DNA of 64,000 nucleotides. Source: an uncultured Bacteroidales bacterium (lineage in GTDB: Bacteria; Bacteroidota; Bacteroidia; Bacteroidales; UBA932). Below the pieces are notes generated by a model, which was not told where the DNA came from, searched no databases, and saw nothing but the letters and a program-made list of their open reading frames with translations. The position numbers and the translations under genes are program-made. Below are positions 16,824 to 26,923 of this stretch, piece by piece. Where the stretch lies: contig CALVDE010000003.1 of assembly GCA_944326265.1 (NCBI GenBank), forward strand, positions 124,001 through 188,000, in the 5' to 3' direction. Within the stretch, counting starts at the first letter, position 1, and each line of letters opens with the position of its first letter.

Positions 16824-17558
16824 ATGGATTGCAGCAAAATAGTAATAATTCCGACATACAACGAAAAGGAAAATATTGAGAAGATTATCCGCAAGGTGCG
16901 CTCTCTGGACGGAGACTTCCACATACTCATTGTGGATGACGGCTCCCCGGACGGCACGGGGACGATAGTCAAAGGGCTTCAACAGGAATTTCCGGGCACC
17001 CTTTTCATCATCGAGCGTTCCGGGAAACTCGGACTCGGCACGGCTTACATCACAGGATTCAACTGGTGCCTGGAGCACGGCTATGACTATATCTTTGAGA
17101 TGGACGCCGACTTCTCGCACAATCCGGACGACCTCATCCGGCTCTACAACGCCTGCGCCGTAGAAGGGGCCGGCATGTCGATAGGCTCCCGCTACGTGGA
17201 GGGCATCGCCGTCAGGGACTGGCCGCTCAGCCGCATCCTGATTTCATACGGAGCCTCCTACTACGTCCGCACCGTGCTGGGCATGAAGGTCTACGACTCC
17301 ACCGCCGGCTTTGTATGCTACAGCCGCAAAGTACTGGAGACCATTGACCTGGACCGAATACACATGAAAGGGTACGGATTCCAGATAGAGATGAAATACA
17401 ATGCCTGGAAACTAGGATTCAAGATAAAGGAGGTCCCCATCATCTTCACAGACCGCAAGGAAGGCAAGTCCAAGATGAGCAGCTCCATCTTCGGAGAGGC
17501 ATTCAGGGGAGTCATCGCCCTAAGATTCAGAAAAATAACCCCCAGACAGCAGCACTGA
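16824..17558 (+). CDS. Polyprenol monophosphomannose synthase-like GT2 glycosyltransferase
   Basis: A 244-residue GT-A fold transferase: IVIIPTYNEKENIEKII, the DDGSPDGTG nucleotide-binding segment, the DxD-type EMDADFSHNPDDL and the acceptor region STAGFVCYSRKVL. It matches the short DPM1-like form without the C-terminal membrane domain, which transfers mannose (or another sugar) from a GDP- or UDP-sugar to a polyprenyl phosphate at the inner face of the membrane. Its stop overlaps the ATG of dihydroorotase by one base. Confidence 0.88.
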   Translation: MDCSKIVIIPTYNEKENIEKIIRKVRSLDGDFHILIVDDGSPDGTGTIVKGLQQEFPGTLFIIERSGKLGLGTAYITGFNWCLEHGYDYIFEMDADFSHNPDDLIRLYNACAVEGAGMSIGSRYVEGIAVRDWPLSRILISYGASYYVRTVLGMKVYDSTAGFVCYSRKVLETIDLDRIHMKGYGFQIEMKYNAWKLGFKIKEVPIIFTDRKEGKSKMSSSIFGEAFRGVIALRFRKITPRQQH

Positions 17559-18919
17559 TGAGCACTCTGATAAAAGATATACGCATAGTGAATGATGGAC
17601 GTATCGCCGAAGGCAGCGTTCTCATTGACGGGAAGACCATTGCCTCTGTCCTGCTTGCCTCGGATCCGGATTACGGCCAAAAGGTCCTGGAAGCCGGAAA
17701 CTCAGCCGACGAGGTGATAACAGGCGGAGAAGACGCCATGCTTCTGCCCGGAGTCATAGACGACCAGGTGCATTTCCGCGAGCCTGGCGCCACGGCCAAG
17801 GGCTGCATCGCATCCGAGAGCGCGGCGGCTGTCCTCGGCGGCACCACCTCCTTCATGGACATGCCCAACAACAATCCTCCTGCCACGACTTTGAAGCTGC
17901 TTGAGGAGAAATACGACACCGCCGCCCGGGATTCCTACGCCAACTATTCCTTTTATATAGGTGCCACCAACGACAACATCGACGAGCTGCGGAAAGCCGA
18001 CCGAGACAACATCTGCGGCATAAAGGTGTTCATGGGCTCCTCCACCGGAAACATGCTGGTGGACTCGCAGGAGGCACTTGATGCGATATTCTCCCTGAAC
18101 GGATGGCTGATAGCCACTCACTGCGAGGACGAGGCCACCATCCGGCGCAATCTGGACGAAGCCCGGGCACGCTACGGCGACTCTTCCATCCCGTTCAGCG
18201 CACATCCGCTTATACGCAGCCGCGAGGCCTGCCTGAAATCCTCGGCAAAGGCCGTGGAGATGGCGAAGAGGCACGGCACACGCCTGCACGTGCTGCATGT
18301 CAGCACCGCCGAGGAGATAGAGATGCTGTCGGAAGCCCATACGATGCATCCCGGCATCAGCGCCGAGGTGTGCGTACACTATATGTGGTTCGACGACAGG
18401 GACTACGACCGCTACGGCTCACTGATGAAATGCAACCCTGCCGTCAAGACTCAGGCTGACCGTGAGGCCATAACCGCAGCCGTCCGTGAGGGCCGCATCC
18501 AGGCCGTGGCCACCGACCACGCCCCTCATCTGTACTCCGAGAAGATGCAGGACTACCTCCATGCCCCGTCGGGTCTGCCGACCGTACAGCACTCGCTGGT
18601 GATGATGCTCCAGCTGGCCGAGCGTGGCTGTTTCCTTGTCGAACATGTGGTCAGGATGATGTCACACTCCCCCGCCGACCTGTTCCGGATTGACCGCAGG
18701 GGCTATATCCGTGAGGGATATTTTGCCGACCTTGTAATCGTCCGCCGCCGCCCCTGGACTGTCTCCAAGGACAACATCGCCTACCGCTGCGGCTGGTCAC
18801 CCCTGGAGGGGCAGACATTTGACTGGGCAGTCACCGACACATTCGTCAACGGCACACGCACCGTCCGCGACGGCCGCCTCACCGACCTCCGCACCCCCGC
18901 CCGCCTGCACTTTCGCTGA
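17558..18919 (+). CDS. pyrC: Dihydroorotase
   Basis: A 453-residue cyclic amidohydrolase of de novo pyrimidine synthesis, interconverting carbamoyl aspartate and dihydroorotate. Zinc-binding and catalytic motifs are visible: DDQVHFREPG (HxR type), the carboxylated-Lys segment GIKVFMGSSTGNML, ATHCEDE, LHVLHVSTAEE and ATDHAPH. Length and motifs fit the class I type. It is translationally coupled to the glycosyltransferase gene (TGATG) and ends opposite tex. Confidence 0.93.
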   Translation: MSTLIKDIRIVNDGRIAEGSVLIDGKTIASVLLASDPDYGQKVLEAGNSADEVITGGEDAMLLPGVIDDQVHFREPGATAKGCIASESAAAVLGGTTSFMDMPNNNPPATTLKLLEEKYDTAARDSYANYSFYIGATNDNIDELRKADRDNICGIKVFMGSSTGNMLVDSQEALDAIFSLNGWLIATHCEDEATIRRNLDEARARYGDSSIPFSAHPLIRSREACLKSSAKAVEMAKRHGTRLHVLHVSTAEEIEMLSEAHTMHPGISAEVCVHYMWFDDRDYDRYGSLMKCNPAVKTQADREAITAAVREGRIQAVATDHAPHLYSEKMQDYLHAPSGLPTVQHSLVMMLQLAERGCFLVEHVVRMMSHSPADLFRIDRRGYIREGYFADLVIVRRRPWTVSKDNIAYRCGWSPLEGQTFDWAVTDTFVNGTRTVRDGRLTDLRTPARLHFR

Positions 18920-18960
18920 TTGATTCCACAAAAATCAGCAGCAGAACTTGCCGTTGAAAA

Positions 18961-18996
18961 GCGTAATCGCCCGTGATTTCGTGAACGGGACGGGTC
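18961..18996 (+). repeat. Degraded partial copy of the structured repeat core
   Basis: The 36-bp stretch starting GCGTAATCGCCCGTG agrees at about 29 of 36 positions with 42216-42251, in the same orientation. CCCGT and ACGGG form the same hairpin as in copy 2. It sits between the convergent pyrC and tex genes and includes the first bases of the tex stop region, where it may also act as a terminator-like structure. Confidence 0.6.
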
Positions 18997-21160
18997 AGCC
19001 GATGAGTTCCAGGGCGATGCGGCCGCGCTTGAGGTCGACTTCGATGACTCGGACGCGGACGTGCTGATGGACCTTGAGGACATCGGAAGGACGGGCGACC
19101 CTGCGTCGGCGGCCGTCTGGACCGGCGGCACCCATGCGGGAGACGTGAATCAGGCCGTTCTGCTTGATACCGAAATCCACGAAGGCTCCGAAGTCGGTCA
19201 CGTTGGTCACTATGCCGGGCAGTTCCATGCCGGCCTGCAGGTCCTCGATCGTGTGGATATCCTCCGCGAACTCCAGCACCTTGTAGGAGGCACGCGGATC
19301 GCGCCCGGGCTTGTCCAGCTCCTGCATGATGTCGGTCAGGGTCGGCATACCCACCTCGTCAGACACGTATGCTTTCAGATCGACAGCATCGCGCAGGTCC
19401 TTGCGGGCGATGAGCTCGGCCACACTCACTCCGGCATCAGCCGCCATCCTATTCACCAGCGGATATCGCTCGGGGTGCACGGCGGTATTGTCCAGCGGAT
19501 CGGCGGCACCGGGTATGCGCAGGAATCCGGCGCACTGCTCAAACGCCTTGTCTCCAAGCCTTTTGACTTTAAGCAGCTCACGGCGTGAGGCAAAAGCCCC
19601 GTGCTCGTCCCGGTACTCCACTATGTTGCGGGCCATGGCCGGGCCGACACCGGAGACGTATGCGAGAAGGTGCCGTGAAGCCGTATTGAGGTTGACACCC
19701 ACACTGTTCACGCAGTTCTCCACCACCTCGTCCAGACGCTCCTTCAGCAGCCCCTGGTCCACATCGTGCTGATACTGGCCCACACCTATCGACTTGGGGT
19801 CTATCTTCACTAATTCGGCCAGCGGGTCCATGATGCGCCGCCCGATAGACACGGCTCCGCGCACAGTCACATCGTACTCCGGGAACTCCTCCCGGCCGAC
19901 CGGCGAAGCCGAATATACCGAAGCTCCGTCCTCGCTCACGGAATAAACACGGACACCCTCCGGCAGGGCAATCTTCTTTATAAAAGCCTCGGTCTCACGG
20001 CCGGCTGTGCCGTTACCGATAGCGATGACCTCTATCTTGTAGGTCTCGACCATATTGGAGATCTTCTTCATCGCCATGGTGCGCTCATTGCGCGGCGGAT
20101 GAGGGTATATCGTATCGTTGTGCAGCAGTGCACCCTGAGCATCCAGGCAGACCACCTTGCAGCCGGTGCGGAAACCCGGGTCAATGGCCAGCACCCGCTT
20201 CTGTCCGAGGGGCGGTGCCATCAGAAGCTCGCGCAGATTCTCTCCGAACACCTTTATCGACTCTATGTCAGCCCTTTCCTTGGCCGCACGAAGAGTCTCG
20301 TTCTCAATAGACGGATGCAGCAGCCGCTTGAAAGAATCCTCCACGGCATAGTCTATCTCCAAAGCAGCCGCCTCAGAAGGCGATGGCTTGCCACGCAGCA
20401 CCGACGAATATATCCGGTCCAGAGTCCGGTCCTTGTCCACGTCCACCTTCACGCTCAGCACACCTTCCCGGGCCCCGCGCAGCACAGCCAGCACCCGGTG
20501 CGAGGGAGTCCTCGAGATATCCTCCGAGAACTTGAAATAGTTCCGGTATTTCGAGGCATCCTCGCTCTCCTGATCCACACCCTGGGCCACCTTTGCCGTC
20601 AATCTGCCGTATTTAGAGTATGATCGGCGCATCATTTCCCTGACCGGCACCGACTCGGATATCCATTCGGCCATGATGTCCCGGGCTCCGGACAACGCTG
20701 TCTCAGCATCGGGCACCTGCTCCGAGACAAAGGCTGCGGCATCTTTCTCCGGACTTCTTGATTTGCAGGAAAATATCGCCTCAGCCAGAGGCTCCAGCCC
20801 CTTCTCCTTGGCCACCGACGCACGGGTACGCCGTTTGGGACGGTACGGCAGATACAGGTCCTCCAGCACCACCGGGTCCAGGCACTCCCGGATCTGTTTC
20901 TCCAGTTCCAGGGTCAGTTTATCCTGCGACGCGATACTCTCCAGCACCGACTCCTTGCGCTTGGACAGTTCCTCGAACTTCTCATTATAATGCTTGATCT
21001 CCGCCACCTGGGCCTCGTCCAGCCCTCCTGTGCGCTCCTTTCTGTAACGCGAGATGAACGGAACGGTCGCCCCTTCGGCTATCAGTTCGATACAATGCTC
21101 CACCCTCCAGGGTGCCACGGACATAAGTTCCGCAATATGATTTACATACAAACTTTCCAT
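18995..21160 (-). CDS. tex: Tex family RNA-binding transcription accessory protein
   Basis: The 721-residue protein has the Tex domain order: an N-terminal helix-turn-helix region (GATVPFISRYRKERTGGLDE), a YqgF/RNase H-like domain (LAIDPGFRTGCKVVCLDAQG), helix-hairpin-helix repeats (VGVNLNTASRHLLAYVSGVG, KVKRLGDKAFEQCAGFLRI) and a C-terminal S1 domain (GIVTNVTDFGAFVDFG). Tex is a cytoplasmic nucleic-acid-binding protein linked to transcription. It lies 73 bp downstream of the ClC gene on the same strand; that gap contains an 8-bp inverted repeat (AAATATGC/GCATATTT). Confidence 0.95.
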   Translation of the reverse strand: MESLYVNHIAELMSVAPWRVEHCIELIAEGATVPFISRYRKERTGGLDEAQVAEIKHYNEKFEELSKRKESVLESIASQDKLTLELEKQIRECLDPVVLEDLYLPYRPKRRTRASVAKEKGLEPLAEAIFSCKSRSPEKDAAAFVSEQVPDAETALSGARDIMAEWISESVPVREMMRRSYSKYGRLTAKVAQGVDQESEDASKYRNYFKFSEDISRTPSHRVLAVLRGAREGVLSVKVDVDKDRTLDRIYSSVLRGKPSPSEAAALEIDYAVEDSFKRLLHPSIENETLRAAKERADIESIKVFGENLRELLMAPPLGQKRVLAIDPGFRTGCKVVCLDAQGALLHNDTIYPHPPRNERTMAMKKISNMVETYKIEVIAIGNGTAGRETEAFIKKIALPEGVRVYSVSEDGASVYSASPVGREEFPEYDVTVRGAVSIGRRIMDPLAELVKIDPKSIGVGQYQHDVDQGLLKERLDEVVENCVNSVGVNLNTASRHLLAYVSGVGPAMARNIVEYRDEHGAFASRRELLKVKRLGDKAFEQCAGFLRIPGAADPLDNTAVHPERYPLVNRMAADAGVSVAELIARKDLRDAVDLKAYVSDEVGMPTLTDIMQELDKPGRDPRASYKVLEFAEDIHTIEDLQAGMELPGIVTNVTDFGAFVDFGIKQNGLIHVSRMGAAGPDGRRRRVARPSDVLKVHQHVRVRVIEVDLKRGRIALELIG

Positions 21161-21233
21161 ACAGTCAATATTTTCACGAATATAAGAAAATTTCCCGAAC
21201 CAAAATATGCGTTAGAATGGATAAAATGCATAT

Positions 21234-22988
21234 TTAATCGCAGGAGACGTCCTGAAGACGCTTGCGATATGAAGAGAAAATCTTGGACTTCGAGACATAC
21301 CCGACATACCGCCCGTCCTCGTCCACCACCGGCAGATTCCAGGCCCCTGTCTTGTCGAACTTGTCCATCACACTGTCCATCCGGTCGGTGGAAAGAACAG
21401 TAGCGGGAGCATTCTTCATCAGGGTGTAGACCTTGGTCGTCTCGTATTTGTCCTTATCAAACATAATCTTGCGGATATCGTCCAGACCGATGTAACCGCG
21501 ATAGACACCGGCATCGTCCAGGACCGGATAAAGGTTGCGGGTAGAACGGGCCACTGCCTTGACCAGGTCTCCCAGAGTATCGTCCAGCCTGACCGAGGTA
21601 AAATCGGTCTCCACCAGGTCTGAGGTCTGCAGGAGGGTCAGCACGGCCCGGTCACTGTTGTGCGTTATCAGGTCACCCGTCTTGGCCAGACGCTTGGAAT
21701 ATATAGAGAAAGGCTCGAAGGCCCTCATGGTGGCAAACGATATGGTAGATACGATAATCAGCGGCAGCAGAAGAACATAACCGCCGGTAATCTCAGCAAT
21801 GAGGAAAATGGCGGTCATCGGTGCCTGCATCACTCCGGCCATAAGTCCCGCCATGCCGACAAGGGCAAAATTGGCCTCGGGCACAGCATGGAAGCCCATC
21901 AGGTTGATGGTCCGCGCAAGTATGAACCCGGCGATACCGCCCACAATCAGGGTCGGTCCGAATGTTCCTCCGACACCTCCGCCGGCATTGGTAAAGGACA
22001 TGGCGAAGACCTTGAAGACCAGTACCAGCGCAAAATATACCGGTATCACCCACTTGTGCTCGAATATCCCGGAGAAAATGGAGTTTTCCAGAATCGTATC
22101 CGGATTGCCCTGAAGCATGTGTCCTAAGGACGAATAGCCCTCACCGAAAAGAGGCGGGAAAAGAAATATCAGCAGACCCAGCATCCCGGCGCAGAAAGCC
22201 CAGCGTTTGAACGGATTGGTTATCTTTTTGATACGGTCCTCCAGTGACAGGGTTGTCCGCAGGAAATAAAGGGATACGAGACCGCAGAAAACACCAAGAA
22301 GTATGTAATAGGGCAGATTGCCCATTGCAAATGGATCCACCGTACTGGTAAACGGCACTTCCCTGCCCAGGAACAGATAAGATACCGTAGTAGCCGTCAC
22401 CGAGGAGAGCAGCAAAGGCAGGATGGAGGACATGGATATATTGAACAGCAGTATCTCGAGGCAGAACAGGATGCCGGCCATCGGAGCCTTGAAGATACCT
22501 GCCACGGCCCCGGCGGCACCGCAGCACAGGAGGATGGTCATGTTCCTGTACGACAGGCCGAGTGCACGGGCCACATTGGAGCCGATCGCCGCACCGGTGT
22601 ACACGATAGGCGCCTCAGCTCCGACCGAGCCGCCGCATCCTATCGTCACGGAGCTTGACAGCAGCGATGTCCACATATTGTGGCTCTTTATCCTGGAATT
22701 GTTGCGGGAGATGGCGAAAAGAACCTTCGTCACCCCATGCCCGATGTCGTCCCTCACGACATACCTGACAAAAAGCAGGGAAAGCAGCATACCCACACCG
22801 GGGTATACAAGCAACAGAAAGTTGTCGCGGGAAACTCCGAACCATCCCGTCAACAACTCTCCGATCAAATCTATAAGAGTTTTAAGCACAACCGCCGCCG
22901 CTCCGCTGCCCAGCCCTACGATAACAGCGAGGATCATCAGCATCCTCTGTTCGGGCTGACGCTTGAGCCATTCCAGCGGCTTAGTCAT
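21234..22988 (-). CDS. ClC-type chloride channel/antiporter with CBS pair
   Basis: The product has the ClC membrane domain (about ten helices) and two C-terminal CBS domains (about residues 440-584: DLVETDFTSVRLDDTLGDLV, VYTLMKNAPATVLSTDRMDS). Selectivity motifs are GCGGSVGAEAPIVYTG, which retains the gating-type Glu, and GGGVGGTFGPTLIVGG. It moves chloride, probably in exchange for protons. The frame is open to 23024, but the ATG at 22988 (MTKPLEWLKRQ) gives only an 8-bp overlap with the upstream gene; 23000 is another candidate. Confidence 0.88.
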   Translation of the reverse strand: MTKPLEWLKRQPEQRMLMILAVIVGLGSGAAAVVLKTLIDLIGELLTGWFGVSRDNFLLLVYPGVGMLLSLLFVRYVVRDDIGHGVTKVLFAISRNNSRIKSHNMWTSLLSSSVTIGCGGSVGAEAPIVYTGAAIGSNVARALGLSYRNMTILLCCGAAGAVAGIFKAPMAGILFCLEILLFNISMSSILPLLLSSVTATTVSYLFLGREVPFTSTVDPFAMGNLPYYILLGVFCGLVSLYFLRTTLSLEDRIKKITNPFKRWAFCAGMLGLLIFLFPPLFGEGYSSLGHMLQGNPDTILENSIFSGIFEHKWVIPVYFALVLVFKVFAMSFTNAGGGVGGTFGPTLIVGGIAGFILARTINLMGFHAVPEANFALVGMAGLMAGVMQAPMTAIFLIAEITGGYVLLLPLIIVSTISFATMRAFEPFSIYSKRLAKTGDLITHNSDRAVLTLLQTSDLVETDFTSVRLDDTLGDLVKAVARSTRNLYPVLDDAGVYRGYIGLDDIRKIMFDKDKYETTKVYTLMKNAPATVLSTDRMDSVMDKFDKTGAWNLPVVDEDGRYVGYVSKSKIFSSYRKRLQDVSCD

Positions 22989-23346
22989 CCATCTGCTCAT
23001 CCTCGCCCCCCTGCATCTCATCACCGTTGTCAGGGAACACCTCGCCGTCTATCTCTGCTGCATCATCAACATCCTCGTCGAAGAGCTCGTCCTCGGCCTT
23101 GTCATAATCGTCGATGTCAACGTCAATCTTCACGAGATATACCGCATCTGGAATGTCCACCTCCACGGCATAGAAACTGGAGCCGTCAGGTTTGTCCACC
23201 TTGAAGAGGTCGCCCATATAATCGGCGTATCCTCTTGGATACTTTTCCTTGAAGGCGGCCTGAAGTTCAGGCGACATGTTGTCATAGCTGATTACCGCCC
23301 TTTTTCTGGGACGGGCTGCCGCAGATGATTTCTCTTTCTGTTCCAT
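22981..23346 (-). CDS. Conserved acidic hypothetical protein, 121 residues
   Basis: The N-terminal half is basic then globular (RKRAVISYDNMSPELQAAFK, EKYPRGYADYMGDLFKVDK, FYAVEVDIPDAVYLVKIDVD). The last 40 residues are almost all Asp and Glu (DEDVDDAAEIDG, DNGDEMQGGEDEQMDD). Its stop overlaps the likely ClC start. It resembles Bacteroidales proteins of unknown function; the acidic tail suggests a nucleic-acid mimic or a disordered region, with no firm evidence. Confidence 0.78.
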   Translation of the reverse strand: MEQKEKSSAAARPRKRAVISYDNMSPELQAAFKEKYPRGYADYMGDLFKVDKPDGSSFYAVEVDIPDAVYLVKIDVDIDDYDKAEDELFDEDVDDAAEIDGEVFPDNGDEMQGGEDEQMDD

Positions 23347-23382
23347 ATTCTATTTTTCTTTTTTCCTTAAAAACGGCTGCAA

Positions 23383-25116
23383 TTATAATGCATTTTTTCT
23401 AAAAAAAAGAGATTTTTGGATTTTCTTTCCCTGGATGCTTCTCTCCACGAAAACCGGCCGTCCGGACAAGTCTTTTCCGGTGTAGAACATCACCGATGAA
23501 GCGGTCATGGGCGTAGGGGTGAAATCCTGCACCTGCTCCAGCTGTATTCCCCTGAGTTCCTTGTTCCCGGCCAGGGCCTTCATATCCTGGAGGGTACATC
23601 CGGGATGCGAGGATATGAAATAAGGCACAATCCGGTAGGGCAGCCGCTCCCGGGCCGCAATCCTCGCGAACTCCCTCCTGAGCACGGAGAAAAGGGCGAA
23701 CGGCGGCTTGGACATCAGCCTCAGCACATGGTCCTCCGTATGCTCCGGGGCCACCTTGAACCACCCGGAAGTGTGGTTGGTCACCACCTCCCTCAGGTAT
23801 TTCTCCGAATACTCGTCGAGGAAGCCATCCCTGTCCAGGAATAGGTCGTAGCGTATGCCGCTGCCGATAAATGCTTTACGCACACCAGGCACGGCCGTGA
23901 TACGGCTGTAAAGCTCCAGCAGAGCCCTGTGCGAATGTTCCATGTTGGGGCAGCGCGAGGGGAAGAGACACGAAGGACGGCTGCAGCGGGCACAGCGCGA
24001 GGCATCCCGTCCACGGAGGCCGTACATATTGGCGGTAGGCGCTCCCACATCGGAGATTATCCCTTTAAAATGCGGCATGGCCGTCAGACGCTCCACCTCC
24101 CGGACGATGGACTCAGGGCTGCGGCTGCGGATAAATTTCCCCTGATGTGCGGCAATGGTGCAGAAGGAGCAGCCTCCAAAACAGCCCCGGTGAATGGTAA
24201 TGGAGTTCTTGATCATCTCCCAGGCCGGGATGTCCTTTCCCCGGTAGCGGGGATGCGGCTGCTTGGTGAAGGGCAGGGCGTAATACGAATCAATTTCTTC
24301 CACGGTCTCGGGGGGATACGGCGGATTGACCTGCACATATCCTCCGGGACAGGGTTCAATGAGAGTGGCGGGATGCAGGCGGTTGGCCTCCCTCTCCTCC
24401 ACATTGAAGTCCTTGATAAATGCGTCCTTGTCGCGGCATACCCGCTCATAGCCGTGCAGCAGAAGCGTCCCCTCCCCGGCCCGTGGGCATGGTCCCTCAG
24501 AGAAAAATGCGGTCTGCGGAATACCTTTCAGGTCCTCTCCGGCGGCAATGGCACGGGCAACGGCAGTCACTGGCCTCTCCCCCATCCCGTAGATGAGAAG
24601 GTCGGCCCCGCTGTCCACCAGGACCGAGGGGAACAGGCGGTCCGCCCAGTAGTCATAGTGAGTCAGGCGGCGCAGGGAAGCCTCGATGCCTCCGATTACC
24701 ACCGGCACATCTGGGAAAAGCCGCTTGAGAATGCGGGTGTAGACGGTAACGGCATAGTCGGGGCGGTGTCCGGCCTGACCGCCGGGGGTATAGGCATCGT
24801 TGCTGCGCAGACGCTTGGCGGCAGTGTAATGGTTGACCATGGAATCCATGGCCCCGGAGTTGACTCCGAAGAACAGGCGCGGGACCCCCAGTTTCCGGAA
24901 GTCCCGCAGATCGTCCTGCCAGTTAGGCTGGGGCACTACGGCCACTCTCCACCCTTCCCGCTGCAGGACGCGGGCAATCATCGCCGTACCCGACGAAGGG
25001 TGGTCGATGAAGGCATCGCCTGAAAAAAGTATGATGTCGATGTAGTCCCACCCGAGTCTCTCCACCTCCTTGACAGAGGTGGGAAACATATAGGCGGGCT
25101 GATTCTGCTCCGTCAT
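23383..25116 (-). CDS. YgiQ family radical SAM protein
   Basis: A 577-residue radical SAM enzyme. The 4Fe-4S motif CxxxCxxC is in HRGCFGGCSFCTIAAHQG (about residue 318). The UPF0313/YgiQ N-terminal domain includes FFGVNSGAMDSMVNHYT, VVIGGIEASLRRLTHYDYW and LIYGMGERPVT. The extra cysteines in CARCSRPSCLFPSRCPN are also typical. The reaction of YgiQ is not established. It begins 3 bp after argS, so the two are co-transcribed. Confidence 0.92.
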   Translation of the reverse strand: MTEQNQPAYMFPTSVKEVERLGWDYIDIILFSGDAFIDHPSSGTAMIARVLQREGWRVAVVPQPNWQDDLRDFRKLGVPRLFFGVNSGAMDSMVNHYTAAKRLRSNDAYTPGGQAGHRPDYAVTVYTRILKRLFPDVPVVIGGIEASLRRLTHYDYWADRLFPSVLVDSGADLLIYGMGERPVTAVARAIAAGEDLKGIPQTAFFSEGPCPRAGEGTLLLHGYERVCRDKDAFIKDFNVEEREANRLHPATLIEPCPGGYVQVNPPYPPETVEEIDSYYALPFTKQPHPRYRGKDIPAWEMIKNSITIHRGCFGGCSFCTIAAHQGKFIRSRSPESIVREVERLTAMPHFKGIISDVGAPTANMYGLRGRDASRCARCSRPSCLFPSRCPNMEHSHRALLELYSRITAVPGVRKAFIGSGIRYDLFLDRDGFLDEYSEKYLREVVTNHTSGWFKVAPEHTEDHVLRLMSKPPFALFSVLRREFARIAARERLPYRIVPYFISSHPGCTLQDMKALAGNKELRGIQLEQVQDFTPTPMTASSVMFYTGKDLSGRPVFVERSIQGKKIQKSLFFRKNAL

Positions 25117-25119
25117 GGC

Positions 25120-26901
25120 CTACATCCTCTCGGGCAGACGGATTCCGAGGATATCCATGGCCTTGACCAGCACGGATGCGATGGTGCCTATCAGCATCAG
25201 GCGGGCATCGCGCAGAGCGGCGTTCTCCTCCTTGAGAACCGGCACGTCGTGATAGTACTGGTTGAACTCCTTGGCCAGGTCGTATGCGTAGTTGGCAATG
25301 AGGGCCGGGGACAGGGCGGCTCCGGCCTCGGCCACCTTCTGGGGATACTGGTTGAGCAGCTTGATGATGCTGATCTCCTTGTCGTTGAAGGCAGCGTCCT
25401 CAGCCAGCACAGGGGTATATCCGGCCCCGGCGGCCTTGCGCAGGATGGAACGGATACGGGCGTGGGTGTACTGGATGAAGGGGCCGGTATTGCCGTTGAA
25501 GTCTATGGACTCCTTCGGGTCGAAGAGCATGGTCTTCTTGGGGTCCACCTTGATGATGAAGTACTTCAGCGCACCGAGGCTGAGTGTGCGGAAGAGCTCT
25601 TCCTGCTCCTCCCCGCTCATGTCGGCCAGCTTGCCGAGCTCCAGTGAAGTCTCTCTGGCGGTGTTGTACATCTTCTCCAGCAGATCGTCGGCATCGACTA
25701 CCGTACCCTCGCGGGACTTCATCTTGCCCTCGGGCAGTTCCACCATACCGTAGGAAAGGTGGTAGATGCTGTCGGCCCATGCGAAGCCCAGTTTCTTGAG
25801 TATGAGCTTGAGCACCTGGAAATGGTAGTTCTGCTCGTTGCCCACCACGTAGACGTGCTCGTCCAGACTGTATTCGGTAAATCTCTCAACGGCAGTGCCC
25901 AGGTCCTGTGTGATGTACACCGATGTGCCGTCCTTTCTCAGGAGCAGCTTGCGGTCCAGTCCGTCGGCGGTCAGATCGCACCACACGGAGCCGTCCTCCA
26001 TCCGCTCGAAGACGCCCTTGCGCAGTCCCTCCTCCACCAGCGATTTGCCGTGCAGATAGGTCTGGGATTCGTAGTAAATCCGGTCGAAGCCCACTCCGAG
26101 AGCCTCGTAGGTCTCATCGAAGCCGGCGTAGACCCAGGAGTTCATCATCTTCCAGAGTTCCACTGTCTCAGGGTCGCCCTGCTCCCACTTCACGAGCATC
26201 TGACGGGCCTCCTGCAGGATGGGAGCCTTCTCCTCGGCCTCCTCCTTGCTCATGCCCTGAGCCTCGAGCTGTGCCACCTCGGCCTTATAGAGGTCATTGA
26301 ACTTCACGTAGAAGTCTCCTACCAGGTGGTCGCCCTTCTTGCCGGATGACTCGGGAGTCACGCCGTTACCGGCCTTCTTCCATGCGACCATGGACTTACA
26401 GATGTGGATACCTCGGTCGTTGACGATATTGGTCTTGATGACCTTGTGGCCGTTCTCCTCCAGCAGCCGGGATACGGACCAGCCCAGCAGGATGTTGCGG
26501 ATGTGCCCCAGGTGCAGGGGCTTGTTGGTGTTGGGGGAGGAATACTCGACCATCACGGTCTTTCCTGTGGAGGGCAGATGTCCGAAGCTGCCGTCAGCGG
26601 CGATGGAGCCGTAGACCTCCTTCCAGAAAGAAGGTGCGAACTTGATATTGAGGAATCCCTTCACCACATTGAAGCTCTCTATCTCGGGAGTATTGGCCTT
26701 CAGCCACTCTCCTATCTCCTGGCCCGTGGCCTCGGGAGACTTGCGGGATGTCTTGAGCAGGGGGAAGGTGACGAGGGTCGCATCGCCCTCGAACTCTTTT
26801 CTGGTCGCCTGGACCTGTATAGGCAAATTAACGCCGGAAGCCCCGTAGAGGGCTTCCAGCGCATTTTTCACCTTGTCCTGAATAAACTGTTCCTGATTCA
26901 T
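25120..26901 (-). CDS. argS: Arginyl-tRNA synthetase
   Basis: A 593-residue class I synthetase charging tRNA-Arg. The HIGH motif appears as PLHLGHIRN, preceded by VEYSSPNTNKPL; the N-terminal Arg-specific domain and the C-terminal DALR anticodon-binding domain (YTHARIRSILRKA, ending GIRLPERM) are complete. The frame is open upstream to 26988, but homology starts at MNQEQFIQDKVKNALE (ATG at 26899-26901), and the upstream extension overlaps the M3 peptidase gene. Confidence 0.95.
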   Translation of the reverse strand: MNQEQFIQDKVKNALEALYGASGVNLPIQVQATRKEFEGDATLVTFPLLKTSRKSPEATGQEIGEWLKANTPEIESFNVVKGFLNIKFAPSFWKEVYGSIAADGSFGHLPSTGKTVMVEYSSPNTNKPLHLGHIRNILLGWSVSRLLEENGHKVIKTNIVNDRGIHICKSMVAWKKAGNGVTPESSGKKGDHLVGDFYVKFNDLYKAEVAQLEAQGMSKEEAEEKAPILQEARQMLVKWEQGDPETVELWKMMNSWVYAGFDETYEALGVGFDRIYYESQTYLHGKSLVEEGLRKGVFERMEDGSVWCDLTADGLDRKLLLRKDGTSVYITQDLGTAVERFTEYSLDEHVYVVGNEQNYHFQVLKLILKKLGFAWADSIYHLSYGMVELPEGKMKSREGTVVDADDLLEKMYNTARETSLELGKLADMSGEEQEELFRTLSLGALKYFIIKVDPKKTMLFDPKESIDFNGNTGPFIQYTHARIRSILRKAAGAGYTPVLAEDAAFNDKEISIIKLLNQYPQKVAEAGAALSPALIANYAYDLAKEFNQYYHDVPVLKEENAALRDARLMLIGTIASVLVKAMDILGIRLPERM

Positions 26902-26923
26902 ATAAGGTATAGGGTAGTTGATA

